DNA from: Chitinophaga sp. YR573
GTDB lineage: Bacteria; Bacteroidota; Bacteroidia; Chitinophagales; Chitinophagaceae
Length of the DNA stretch: 64,000 bases
Reading direction: 5' to 3'
Assembly (NCBI RefSeq): GCF_900110995.1
Contig: NZ_FOJF01000003.1
Span: 868,001 to 932,000 of the forward strand
Shown here piece after piece: positions 41,650-49,433 of this stretch; position 1 is the first letter of the stretch; each line of letters opens with the position of its first letter. The notes beneath the pieces are model-generated. The model had not been told where the DNA came from and did not search any database. It was given only the letters and a program-made list of their open reading frames with translations. The position numbers and the translations under genes are program-made.

Positions 41650-44600
41650 TTAGAATGTTACCTGTAAGCCCGCCAATACCTGTATGGTAGCCGGGTAAAA
41701 ATTCAAATTACCCTGAACGCCGGGTGTTAAGCCGTTGATGGGGTACAGGTCCGGGTCTCCGCCTTTGAAGCCAGTGAATGTATGCAGGTTGGTTGCCGCA
41801 GCGTAAATCCTGAAGGCACGCAGGTATTTAGAGTTAATTTCACGACTATAGCCCAGGGTTACGTTATCGATTTTGACAAAGGAACCCGATTCCAGGAAAT
41901 AATCTGAGGCAAGCGATGTGGTAGACGAATTGGTCAGCTTTGAATATTTGCTTTTAGGATCATAGGCTGATCTTAAGGTATTAGCATCAGATTGTGTTGC
42001 GGGAGTACCTATGTAAAAAGCCTGCATGTTAAACAGTTTATAGCCAAAGTTCCCTCTGAAGAAAAGGTTAAGATCCCAGTTCTTATAACGGAACGTATTG
42101 CCAAGCGATCCGGAAAATTTAGGCAGGCCATTGCCGACAAACTGCTTATCATCGGCATTCGACTGGTTGGCGGGTACCACTGTTCCATCCTTTTTATAAA
42201 CCAGCAATGCACCGGTTGCATCCACACCCGCCGATTTTAACATATAAAAGTCCCCGATGCGGTGGCCTTCCTGCAAACGCTGGATAGTACCAGGGCTACC
42301 CGGAGAAGGCAAACCTGCCAGATCCTGGAAAGGAGCACCCTGATAAAGTTTGTTGGAGAAGGAAACGAATTTGTTGTTATTGTAAGCAGCAGTAAATGAT
42401 ATATTGTAACTAAACGCGTCGCGCTTTATTGCCTCCGCACTCAGTTGGAGTTCCAACCCTGAATTCTTCATTGTACCTACGTTACTGAAGGTTTGCGACT
42501 GAGGGTTTGGCGGAAGCGGCACATTATAGTAACCCAGCAGGTCTTTGTTGGTACGCACGTAATAGTTCAGCGAACCTGATAAACGGTTGTTGAATATTTC
42601 AAAGTCGATGCCTGCGTTAAAGTTGATGGCTTTCTCCCAGCCCAGGTTAGGGTTGATGTTCTGTGACGGACCGTAAACCTGGTATGTGGTACCATCGAAT
42701 GGGAAATATCCATAACCTCCGTATAACAGCAATGAGAGGTAGTTATCAAAATCCTGGTTGCCGGTTACACCATAATCGGCCCTTAGTTTCAGGTCGTTCA
42801 GCCAGCTGAATTTGTTTTTCAGAAAGGGCTCATCGGAGATGCGCCATGCCGCAGATACAGCGGGGAAGTTACCCCATTTGTTATCGGCACCAAATTTTGA
42901 TGAGCCTTCGTGCCTGATGCTTACGGTAAGGATGTATTTGTTGTCGAAATCATAGTTTATCCTGCCGAAAAACGCTGCCAGGCGGGAATCATTCTGGGTG
43001 GAGGACACGGCGTTTTGCCCGTTGCCCTTATCACCGCCATTCCAGGTACCTGAGCGAAGGTTGTTCCAGAGGAAGGTATCGAACGGAAAATCGTAGTTAT
43101 TGGCGCTGAACTGCTGGTAATTGAAGTAGCTGTATGAATAGCCCCCTAATGCCTTAAAGTGATTCCTTTTAATGTTGAGTGAGTAATTGATCATCCACTC
43201 GATGTTCTTCTGATCGTTATCCTGTTGCTCCTGCGAGGCGTAGTTGGTCCTGGTTGTCTGGCCGGCATGAACGACGGTTGTGAGGGTCGACGGAGCGAAA
43301 TACAGATTTTTGTAGGATGATTTGATAGAAGACACCGTTACTGTCGAACTCAGGTTTTCCAGGATGTTCACCTTCAGGGAGCCGCTTATATCTAATTCCT
43401 TTATCTCTGCCTCACTTTTAATAAGCCGGGCATTTTCAACCGGGTTGTTTGAGAAAAAACCTGTGTTGATGTAGTGATAACCTGTGCTGTCGTAAACAGG
43501 CAGGGTAGGATTGAGTGTAATGGCGTTGTTGAAATTTCCCTGATCGGAGTTGCTGGTATGCATGTACCTGGGTGCAACGTTCAGGGAAACGGTGTAGACA
43601 TTTTCTTTTGAGCTATGATTCACATTCAGACGGGCGCCATATTCCTTTTTGTAGGCGCGCAGGTCGATGCCGTTGGCATCCCGGTAGTCGCCGGAAGCAA
43701 AGTAGTTATCGCTGGCTGTTCCGCCTGAAATCTGTAAGGTGTGTTTGTGTCCGTATGTGGGTGAACGGGTAACGGCTTTCAGCCAGTTGGTATTGGCCCC
43801 ATAGTCGATACCCCGGGCTGGTGTGGCATTAACCCGGTACTTACGGAAATCGCCGGCACTGAGGACATCGGGTGTTTTAGTGAGTTTATCAAAGCTCACA
43901 TAGCCGTTGTAAACCATTTTTGAATCGCCTGTGCCTTTTTTGGTGGTGATAATGATAACGCCGTTACTGCCACGGGTACCATAAATAGCTGATGCAGCAC
44001 CGCCTTTGAGTACGTCTATCGATTCGATATCGTTTTGGTTGATGTTATCGATATTGCCGCCCGGAACGCCATTCACAACGTATAGAGGGCCTAAACCGGC
44101 ACTGCGTGACGATACGCCCCGCAGCTGGATACTGGGAGAGGAGTTGGGGTCGGCAGTGGAGGTATTGGAGATACTTAATCCTGCCACTTTTCCCTGTAAG
44201 GACATTAAGGGATTGTTGCCCGCGACGGATTTCAGTTCAGCTGCGCTCACATGTGTTATAGCACTTGATACTTCTCTTTTATCCAGGGTGCCGTAACCAA
44301 CACTGATGACTTCGACGCCTTTAAGTTCCCGGCTTGATGGAGCCAGTTTCACCAGTAAGGTGTTTAGACTGGTAACAGGAACTGTTTGCGGGATGTAGTC
44401 AATGGAAGAAAAGATGAGCTGATGGGCGGTGGTAGTTACTGTCAACCGGAATGAACCGTTTGCGTCGGTTGTGGTCCCGGAGCGGGTGCCTGCAATCCTG
44501 ACGGTTACACCAGGTAATGGACTTGTAGTAGCTGAATCAATTACTTTTCCATCAATGACCCTGTTCTGCGCAAATGCCGGGTAGGATAGGGCAAGAATCA

Positions 44601-44664
44601 GGGCGAAACAACTTAATAATCGTAGAATTTTTGTTAGCATAACGTGTCTGCTTGATTGGTTCAT
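41650..44664 (-). CDS. SusC/RagA-family TonB-dependent outer-membrane transporter
   Basis: A 1004-residue protein. ATG at 44664 is used; a start at 44640 (MLTKILRLLSCFALILALSY) leaves a better signal peptide ending PAFAQ. Domains: carboxypeptidase-regulatory-like (VIDGKVIDSATTSPLPGVTV), plug (VISVGYGTLDKREVSSAI, YGTRGSNGVIIITTKKG), 22-strand barrel ending VLAGLQVTF. There is no STN domain. It pairs with the SusD downstream and shows no enzyme partners, so this is an orphan SusCD uptake system of unknown substrate. Confidence 0.94.
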   Translation of the reverse strand: MNQSSRHVMLTKILRLLSCFALILALSYPAFAQNRVIDGKVIDSATTSPLPGVTVRIAGTRSGTTTDANGSFRLTVTTTAHQLIFSSIDYIPQTVPVTSLNTLLVKLAPSSRELKGVEVISVGYGTLDKREVSSAITHVSAAELKSVAGNNPLMSLQGKVAGLSISNTSTADPNSSPSIQLRGVSSRSAGLGPLYVVNGVPGGNIDNINQNDIESIDVLKGGAASAIYGTRGSNGVIIITTKKGTGDSKMVYNGYVSFDKLTKTPDVLSAGDFRKYRVNATPARGIDYGANTNWLKAVTRSPTYGHKHTLQISGGTASDNYFASGDYRDANGIDLRAYKKEYGARLNVNHSSKENVYTVSLNVAPRYMHTSNSDQGNFNNAITLNPTLPVYDSTGYHYINTGFFSNNPVENARLIKSEAEIKELDISGSLKVNILENLSSTVTVSSIKSSYKNLYFAPSTLTTVVHAGQTTRTNYASQEQQDNDQKNIEWMINYSLNIKRNHFKALGGYSYSYFNYQQFSANNYDFPFDTFLWNNLRSGTWNGGDKGNGQNAVSSTQNDSRLAAFFGRINYDFDNKYILTVSIRHEGSSKFGADNKWGNFPAVSAAWRISDEPFLKNKFSWLNDLKLRADYGVTGNQDFDNYLSLLLYGGYGYFPFDGTTYQVYGPSQNINPNLGWEKAINFNAGIDFEIFNNRLSGSLNYYVRTNKDLLGYYNVPLPPNPQSQTFSNVGTMKNSGLELQLSAEAIKRDAFSYNISFTAAYNNNKFVSFSNKLYQGAPFQDLAGLPSPGSPGTIQRLQEGHRIGDFYMLKSAGVDATGALLVYKKDGTVVPANQSNADDKQFVGNGLPKFSGSLGNTFRYKNWDLNLFFRGNFGYKLFNMQAFYIGTPATQSDANTLRSAYDPKSKYSKLTNSSTTSLASDYFLESGSFVKIDNVTLGYSREINSKYLRAFRIYAAATNLHTFTGFKGGDPDLYPINGLTPGVQGNLNFYPATIQVLAGLQVTF

Positions 44665-45030
44665 AAACGTGGTTCATCGCTGTAGCTGATGAGTGATGCC
44701 TGTGCCGGTCGTGGCGTTTTAATTGGCGGGTCAAATTAAATCACTAATCAGGCGTGTTATGCTGTAGTAACGCGGTCGGGTAGAAAAATCTAACTTATTC
44801 TGAGATCATATATTTGATAATCAATGTTATATAGGAGTTGTTGCGTCGAAAAATCTAAGGCTATCGGACACGTTTTCATAAATTACATAGCAAAAAGCAG
44901 TACTTTTTAACCGTTAAAAACAGGAGGATCAGTGGGTAAGGCTTTCAACGTAATTCGTAGGAAGACAAAAAGTTATCGTTATATAAGGGCGGAAAAATTA
45001 CGTATTACTTAAATCGGATCTCAGATCTAT
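44665..45030. other. 366-base divergent intergenic region with an 11-base direct repeat
   Basis: It separates the SusC start (minus) from the membrane regulator start (plus). GAAAAATCTAA occurs twice in the same orientation, at 44783-44793 and 44848-44858, preceded by similar GGTCGGGTA and TTGCGTC. This could be a binding site for the divergent regulator. I see no gene. Confidence 0.55.
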
Positions 45031-46641
45031 ATGAATAAAATATTATTTGGTTTACTTTTTTTGCTGGCAGGTTTTAATGGAAATTCACAAAACACAAAAT
45101 CAGACAGCCTTTTGACGGTCCTGAAATCGGAGCTTGCGAGGGAGAACTTTTACGATCAGGGCAAAGAAAAGCGGATAAAGCTCTTGCGGTTTCAGTTACT
45201 TCGTACGGATAGCACAAATTTTAATGCACAGTTCGATCTTTATTCAAAGATTTTTGAAGAGTACCATTCCTTCAAATTCGATTCTGCATTTCTTTATATC
45301 AAAAGGATGATCGACATTTCAGAGAAGTTTCAGAAAAAAGACCATCTGATCCGGAGCGAGATGACGTTGGGAAGCACCTTACTGAATTCAGGATTTTATA
45401 AAGAGGCTTTTGACGTTATCGGGGAGATAGATACGGGTAGGTTGTCCCAGGCTCTCAAAACCGATTACCTGTTCCTGCGGGCGCGACTGAATGCCGGTAT
45501 TGCTGAATATGATAATGATGCTTATTTTTCGCGGAACTATTATAAGCAATCGGAGGATGATTTTAAAAATGCCGAGAGCGTTACTCCTGCCAATGATTTC
45601 GAGAAGACTATCAACCTGGCCTTCCTTGCGGATTCAGTAAAACACAAAAAATTAACTCCTGATTTTTTCTATGATGTTATTATCCGGCGTCGCCTGCCTG
45701 AACATGGTATAGCGATGGTGGCTACCAGGATTAGTTATGCTTATACGGGGCAAGACCGGGTACGTTTTCTTGCGCTTGCTGCGATAAATGATATTCGTTC
45801 CTCAACCAAAGAAACACTGGCCATATTTTTACTCGGGCAGGAGTTGTTTAAACTGGATAAAATAAACGATGCCTATATTTTCATGCAGGAGGCTTCCCGT
45901 AATGCTAAGTTTTATGGCGCGAGAAATCGTGCAGTGCAGATCGAATCGATGTTACCATTGATTGCAGGTAAAATGCTCGATGAGAAACAACATGAAAAAG
46001 ATAAGCTGCTGATAGGCTTTTTGACCTTTTTGATTGTTGCCGTTATATTGTTTTTTCTGCTGGTCATTTACCGGAGACAAATATTGCGGATCAAAGCAAA
46101 TGAGCTGATAATAAAGGAGAAAAACAATGAACTGGAAAGTGTAAATGGAAAGCTCTGGGAATCTTCTAAAATAAAAGAGGAGCTTATCGGGTTGTTTTTT
46201 AAAACGTGTTCATCATATATAGAAACGTTAGATAAAATAAAGCATAAAACCCTGCATAATATCAAACTGGGGAAATATAAAGATGTGAATTTGTTTTTAA
46301 ACAATGTTCATATCGAAGAAGAAAAAGGAAATTTATACAACATGCTTGATACCGTTTTTTTAACGATGTTCCCTAATTTCATTACATCTTTTAATGCACT
46401 TTTAAAAAAAGAAGATCAGATTTGGCCGAAGTCCGGTGAAACGCTCAATGCTACACTCAGGATATTTGCTTTAATGCGGCTGGGAATAAATGAGCATGAG
46501 GCTATAGCTAAAATACTGGATTATAGCGTTAGTACTGTATATACTTATAAAATGAGGATTAAGTCGCGGGCGTTGGTCCCTGCAAATGATTTCGAGCAGA
46601 AAATAATGGAGATTAAATTTATTGATAGTAATCATCATTGA
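45031..46641 (+). CDS. Membrane-anchored SusR-like regulator (DUF6377-type)
   Basis: A 536-residue protein with a signal peptide (MNKILFGLLFLLAGFNGNSQ), a periplasmic all-helical TPR-like region (to about 325), one membrane helix (LLIGFLTFLIVAVILFFLLV, about 327-346), a charged coiled coil (IKANELIIKEKNNELESVN) and a cytoplasmic tail with a LuxR-like HTH (LGINEHEAIAKILDYSVSTV, YTYKMRIKSRA, about 484-514). It is divergent from the second SusCD operon. The architecture matches Bacteroidota SusR-like regulators in which the periplasmic part senses the oligosaccharide and the inner tail binds DNA; the name DUF6377 is from memory. It probably activates the neighbouring SusCD. No histidine kinase domain is present. 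Confidence 0.85.
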   Translation: MNKILFGLLFLLAGFNGNSQNTKSDSLLTVLKSELARENFYDQGKEKRIKLLRFQLLRTDSTNFNAQFDLYSKIFEEYHSFKFDSAFLYIKRMIDISEKFQKKDHLIRSEMTLGSTLLNSGFYKEAFDVIGEIDTGRLSQALKTDYLFLRARLNAGIAEYDNDAYFSRNYYKQSEDDFKNAESVTPANDFEKTINLAFLADSVKHKKLTPDFFYDVIIRRRLPEHGIAMVATRISYAYTGQDRVRFLALAAINDIRSSTKETLAIFLLGQELFKLDKINDAYIFMQEASRNAKFYGARNRAVQIESMLPLIAGKMLDEKQHEKDKLLIGFLTFLIVAVILFFLLVIYRRQILRIKANELIIKEKNNELESVNGKLWESSKIKEELIGLFFKTCSSYIETLDKIKHKTLHNIKLGKYKDVNLFLNNVHIEEEKGNLYNMLDTVFLTMFPNFITSFNALLKKEDQIWPKSGETLNATLRIFALMRLGINEHEAIAKILDYSVSTVYTYKMRIKSRALVPANDFEQKIMEIKFIDSNHH

Positions 46642-46649
46642 TACGGCTT

Positions 46650-46790
46650 GATGTTATTGATCATAAATACACTGTATCTGACTGTTTAGTTCTCTGATTT
46701 AGCTTTGGAATATGGGTTCAGATTTGTTTTTCAATTTAACTTCACCTGATATTCACGTCAGATAAGGTGTATTTATTGATCAATAACATC
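46650..46790. repeat. Imperfect ~33-base inverted repeat bounding a 141-base element
   Basis: 46650-46672 pairs with 46767-46790 with a single extra base in the right arm, and 46675-46682 pairs with 46757-46764, giving about 31 paired bases with one 2-base bulge each side. The interior is 74 bases of AT-rich non-coding DNA. It lies 8 bases after the regulator stop and 92 bases before the next gene. The layout suggests a small MITE-like element or a large hairpin in the 3' tail; no target-site duplication is visible. Confidence 0.7.
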
Positions 46791-46882
46791 TGGCACGAAG
46801 ATTATGTACGCAAACGTTTGATGATATAAGCGAATATCATTAAATTAGATACTTCATACTTCACTTAAAAACCGTTTAACCC

Positions 46883-47281
46883 ATGAGAAAAACCCTCATT
46901 TTCAGTGTACTGTCGCTGTTATTTGTTTCACAGATTTATGCCGTTACACCTGTCCGTACCATTTTTGCCCAGGACCTCAGGCAAAACAACATTACCACTA
47001 CTTACAATGTACGTATCAAGCTGGTACATACCGATGGTAGTCCCGTTACCGGAAGCATAGGATTACGCGGATGCTGGGCCCGTAATGAGCAAACCGGGGT
47101 ATATTATGATACTACTGACCGGGAAGGATATGAGTTTGAAGGATTGCCTGCCGGTACGTATACCTTTGGTGCATATCCTGGTAACTGGGAAGGTGCTGTG
47201 TCAAAGACAGTGCTCCTGGATCCCAGCGATGTAGGTGCAGATGGATTTATTGAAGTAACGTTGGTGTACTGGGTTGAGTAA
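46883..47281 (+). CDS. Small secreted beta-sandwich (prealbumin-like) protein
   Basis: A 132-residue protein with a signal peptide (MRKTLIFSVLSLLFVSQIYA). The mature part reads like a carboxypeptidase-regulatory or transthyretin-like beta sandwich: YNVRIKLVHTDGSPVTGSIG, TTDREGYEFEGLPAGTYTFG. This is a typical Gly-Leu-Pro-Ala-Gly-Thr-Tyr turn of such folds. No enzyme motif and no lipobox. It is monocistronic, after the inverted-repeat element, and ends at a hairpin. Function unknown. Confidence 0.72.
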   Translation: MRKTLIFSVLSLLFVSQIYAVTPVRTIFAQDLRQNNITTTYNVRIKLVHTDGSPVTGSIGLRGCWARNEQTGVYYDTTDREGYEFEGLPAGTYTFGAYPGNWEGAVSKTVLLDPSDVGADGFIEVTLVYWVE

Positions 47282-47293
47282 TTAATGATTCAG

Positions 47294-47329
47294 GAGGCTG
47301 ATCTGAAAAGAGTTTTTCTGGTCAGCCTC
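47294..47329. terminator. Hairpin after the small beta-sandwich gene
   Basis: About 15 of 16 base pairs (47294-47309 with 47314-47329, one G-T pair and one T-T mismatch) and a 4-base loop. It lies 13 bases after the stop at 47281, between convergent genes. It has no strong T-run on either side, so it may only protect the 3' end. Confidence 0.55.
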
Positions 47330-47408
47330 TAATGAATAAGCAGCGGTTTGTATTTCTGACTGGTAATTGACATATTCTTGTCCACCTATAACCATATCCT
47401 GTTAACCA

Positions 47409-47909
47409 TTACTCACACAATATTGCTGCAAAGTTTTTTGTGATATAAGCTTTCAGTAATTTTTCGGCGATGTCAAGTTTTCTGGTAGCTCTGCTATCGA
47501 CCGGTAAGATCTTTTGATCCTCCATGTAGCGGATGGCTGCACCATCTTTTGCGTAGACGCGATACTCGCTTTTGGTTTCTTCTCCTTCAGCGGAACTACC
47601 GACGAGCTTTTCATAAGAAAAGATAAATTTACCAGACTCGTAATAATATTCATTTTTCCAGCTGCCGTCCCCGATACTTCCTGATTCTATGATCTTTACA
47701 ATCTCATTGTCCTGAAAATAGTATTGTACGATACCATCCTCTACACGGCCATCAGACTCATACTTAAATTGCTGCTGTTTCAGAGATAATGTGTTGATCT
47801 TTTTGAATGCTGCCCGAATAGCTGCAATATCTGTTTCAATGCTTTTTTGTTGAGCACGAACATTTAGAACAGGTAAAACGATCATCAATATGATTATAAT
47901 TCGATTCAT
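47409..47909 (-). CDS. Exported hypothetical protein
   Basis: The ATG at 47909 gives 166 residues with signal MNRIIIILMIVLPVLNVRAQ. A longer frame to 48089 has no signal at its front and overlaps the RiPP precursor start, so it is rejected. The mature part is mixed helix and strand (DIAAIRAAFKKINTLSLKQQ, VEDGIVQYYFQDNEIVKIIE, NEYYYESGKFIFSYEKLVGS), like short Bacteroidota periplasmic proteins that carry repeated toxin-immunity-like MORN-like strands. I cannot name a family. It is divergent from the RiPP locus. Confidence 0.68.
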   Translation of the reverse strand: MNRIIIILMIVLPVLNVRAQQKSIETDIAAIRAAFKKINTLSLKQQQFKYESDGRVEDGIVQYYFQDNEIVKIIESGSIGDGSWKNEYYYESGKFIFSYEKLVGSSAEGEETKSEYRVYAKDGAAIRYMEDQKILPVDSRATRKLDIAEKLLKAYITKNFAAILCE

Positions 47910-48076
47910 TAACCTGACAATTTTGGAACCCAATATATTTAATTTTAATAACATGCCTGTAACCTTTTTTTTGTTGCAACGTTTAATGGTTGATAATGCC
48001 CAAGATCTATAATAACTGTAGCCATAGCTGGGACAATAATTACGCATTTTCTCACCCATGTTAAAAAAAACAAAGA

Positions 48077-48232
48077 ATGAAGCTGTCAAAATCTCTACTT
48101 AGCGCCATCCTGATCGGTGTTGCCATCCAGACAACCGTTGTTTCCTGTGGAAAAGATGATCAACCAAAGCCAAAAGAAAAGCCCAAGCAGGATCAATCTT
48201 TGGGAAATTGCCCTGCCTGTGGTATGGGTTGA
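48077..48232 (+). CDS. RiPP precursor peptide, lipoprotein-like leader, MNIO class (putative)
   Basis: A 51-residue frame starting at ATG 48077. It has a lipoprotein-type signal (MKLSKSLLSAILIGVAIQTT, then VVSC with Cys24), a Lys/Pro/Gln-rich linker (KDDQPKPKEKPKQDQ), and a C-terminal core GNCPACGMG with Cys45 and Cys48. The tail closely resembles chryseobasin-related MNIO-class precursors as I recall them: short peptides, often with a membrane-lipoprotein leader, ending in a Cys-Pro-x-Cys-Gly motif. It sits 26 bases before an MNIO (DUF692) enzyme, the expected maturation partner. Why a maturation substrate would also be a lipoprotein is not known. Alternative: a small metal-binding lipoprotein whose cysteines are modified or oxidised. 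Confidence 0.72.
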   Translation: MKLSKSLLSAILIGVAIQTTVVSCGKDDQPKPKEKPKQDQSLGNCPACGMG

Positions 48233-48258
48233 TAACTGTACGCTGTAATTTCAAAAAG

Positions 48259-49383
48259 GTGCCTAAAATATTATCAGCTGTTGCCTGTAATCTGGATGCA
48301 AATATTCTCTCTGCATGTTTGCCTTTGATGGAGGAGTCCAGGGTAGAAGCCATAGAATGGTCTTTCGATGCATTATACAAAGAAAAAGAAGTGCCTTCCT
48401 GGTTCCGGGAGTTGCTGACAGCGTTTAGCAATGAGAAACGGCTGATCGGCCATGGTGTCTTCTTTTCTCTTTTTTCGGGTAAGTGGTTGCCTGAGCAGGA
48501 AGCCTGGCTTAAGCAGCTGGAGCAGACTGCTGCTGAGTTCCGGTTCGATCACATTACGGAACATTTTGGCTTCATGACAGGTAAGGATTTTCATCATGGC
48601 GCGCCGTTGAATATTCCTTATACTACCACTACTCTCAATATTGGAAGGGACAGGCTGAAGAGGATCTATGAAGCCTGCAGGCGACCTGTAGGTTTAGAGA
48701 ACCTGGCTTTTTCGTATTCACTGGATGAGGTAAAGCGGCATGGCACCTTTTTGGAACAGCTGCTTGAGCCGGTAAACGGATTTATTATTCTTGATCTTCA
48801 CAACCTTTACTGCCAGCTCCGGAATTTTGATATTGCATTTGATGAGATGATTGCCCTGTATCCATTGGATAGAGTCCAGGAGATCCATATCTCCGGTGGC
48901 AGCTGGGACGATTCTGCTGCAGATCCCAACCGCAGCATAAGGAGGGATACGCATGATGATAGCGTACCTCCTGAGGTTTTTCAGTTGCTGGAAATGACTA
49001 TTGCACAATGCCCGCATCTTAAATATGTGGTGCTGGAGCAACTGGGTAACGGGCTGGTAACAGAAATGAGCAAACGTTGTTTTTATAATGATTTCCTGCA
49101 GATGGAAGAGATTGTTCGTAAGAACAATAATGAAAATGATGCTGGTGCTTCCGATCCCTTTCTTCCGTTATTTCCTTTATCAACAGGTACTGCTGTTGAA
49201 GATATGATGTTGTACCAACAGCAGCTGGAACTTTCTTCCATTCTTGAGTCATCTGCTTCGTATGCGGAGGCTATGCATGTGCTCTCGCAGTCTTCCCTGG
49301 CTAATTCAGACTGGAGAATAGAGCAATGGGAACCGTATATGATTGAAACTGCTGTTAAAATTGCGCAGAAGTGGAAGAAGTAG
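48259..49383 (+). CDS. MNIO-class (DUF692) multinuclear non-heme iron oxidase, RiPP maturase
   Basis: GTG at 48259 gives 374 residues (MPKILSAVACNLD); a TTG at 48229 overlapping the precursor stop is possible. The TIM-barrel enzyme carries the full family metal set: His65, His98, Glu147, Asp179, Asn182, His210, Asp230, His232 and Glu260, in GHGVFFSLF, DHITEHFGF, VGLENLAF, LDLHNLYC, EIHISGG, DTHDDSVP and VVLEQLGN. The family uses two or three irons and O2 to oxidise cysteine-containing peptides. Residues 290-374 are an extension absent from typical ~280-residue members (YQQQLELSSILESSASYAEA and DWRIEQWEPYMIETAVKIAQ). MNIOs normally need a separate partner protein; none is encoded next to it, so the extension may do that job. 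It probably modifies the CPACG peptide encoded 26 bases upstream. Confidence 0.88.
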   Translation: MPKILSAVACNLDANILSACLPLMEESRVEAIEWSFDALYKEKEVPSWFRELLTAFSNEKRLIGHGVFFSLFSGKWLPEQEAWLKQLEQTAAEFRFDHITEHFGFMTGKDFHHGAPLNIPYTTTTLNIGRDRLKRIYEACRRPVGLENLAFSYSLDEVKRHGTFLEQLLEPVNGFIILDLHNLYCQLRNFDIAFDEMIALYPLDRVQEIHISGGSWDDSAADPNRSIRRDTHDDSVPPEVFQLLEMTIAQCPHLKYVVLEQLGNGLVTEMSKRCFYNDFLQMEEIVRKNNNENDAGASDPFLPLFPLSTGTAVEDMMLYQQQLELSSILESSASYAEAMHVLSQSSLANSDWRIEQWEPYMIETAVKIAQKWKK

Positions 49384-49394
49384 GTATTTTATCT

Positions 49395-49423
49395 AACTGC
49401 CCGGATTATTAGTCCGGGCAGTT
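49395..49423. terminator. Bidirectional terminator
   Basis: A perfect 11-base stem (49395-49405 with 49413-49423), 7-base loop, between the convergent MNIO gene and the FG-GAP gene. Confidence 0.85.
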
Positions 49424-49433
49424 GAATATCTAT

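Noticed and set aside
47910-48089. Upstream extension of the exported hypothetical gene to 48089
   Set aside because: The added 60 residues place a basic, non-signal stretch before the true signal peptide and would overlap the RiPP precursor start.
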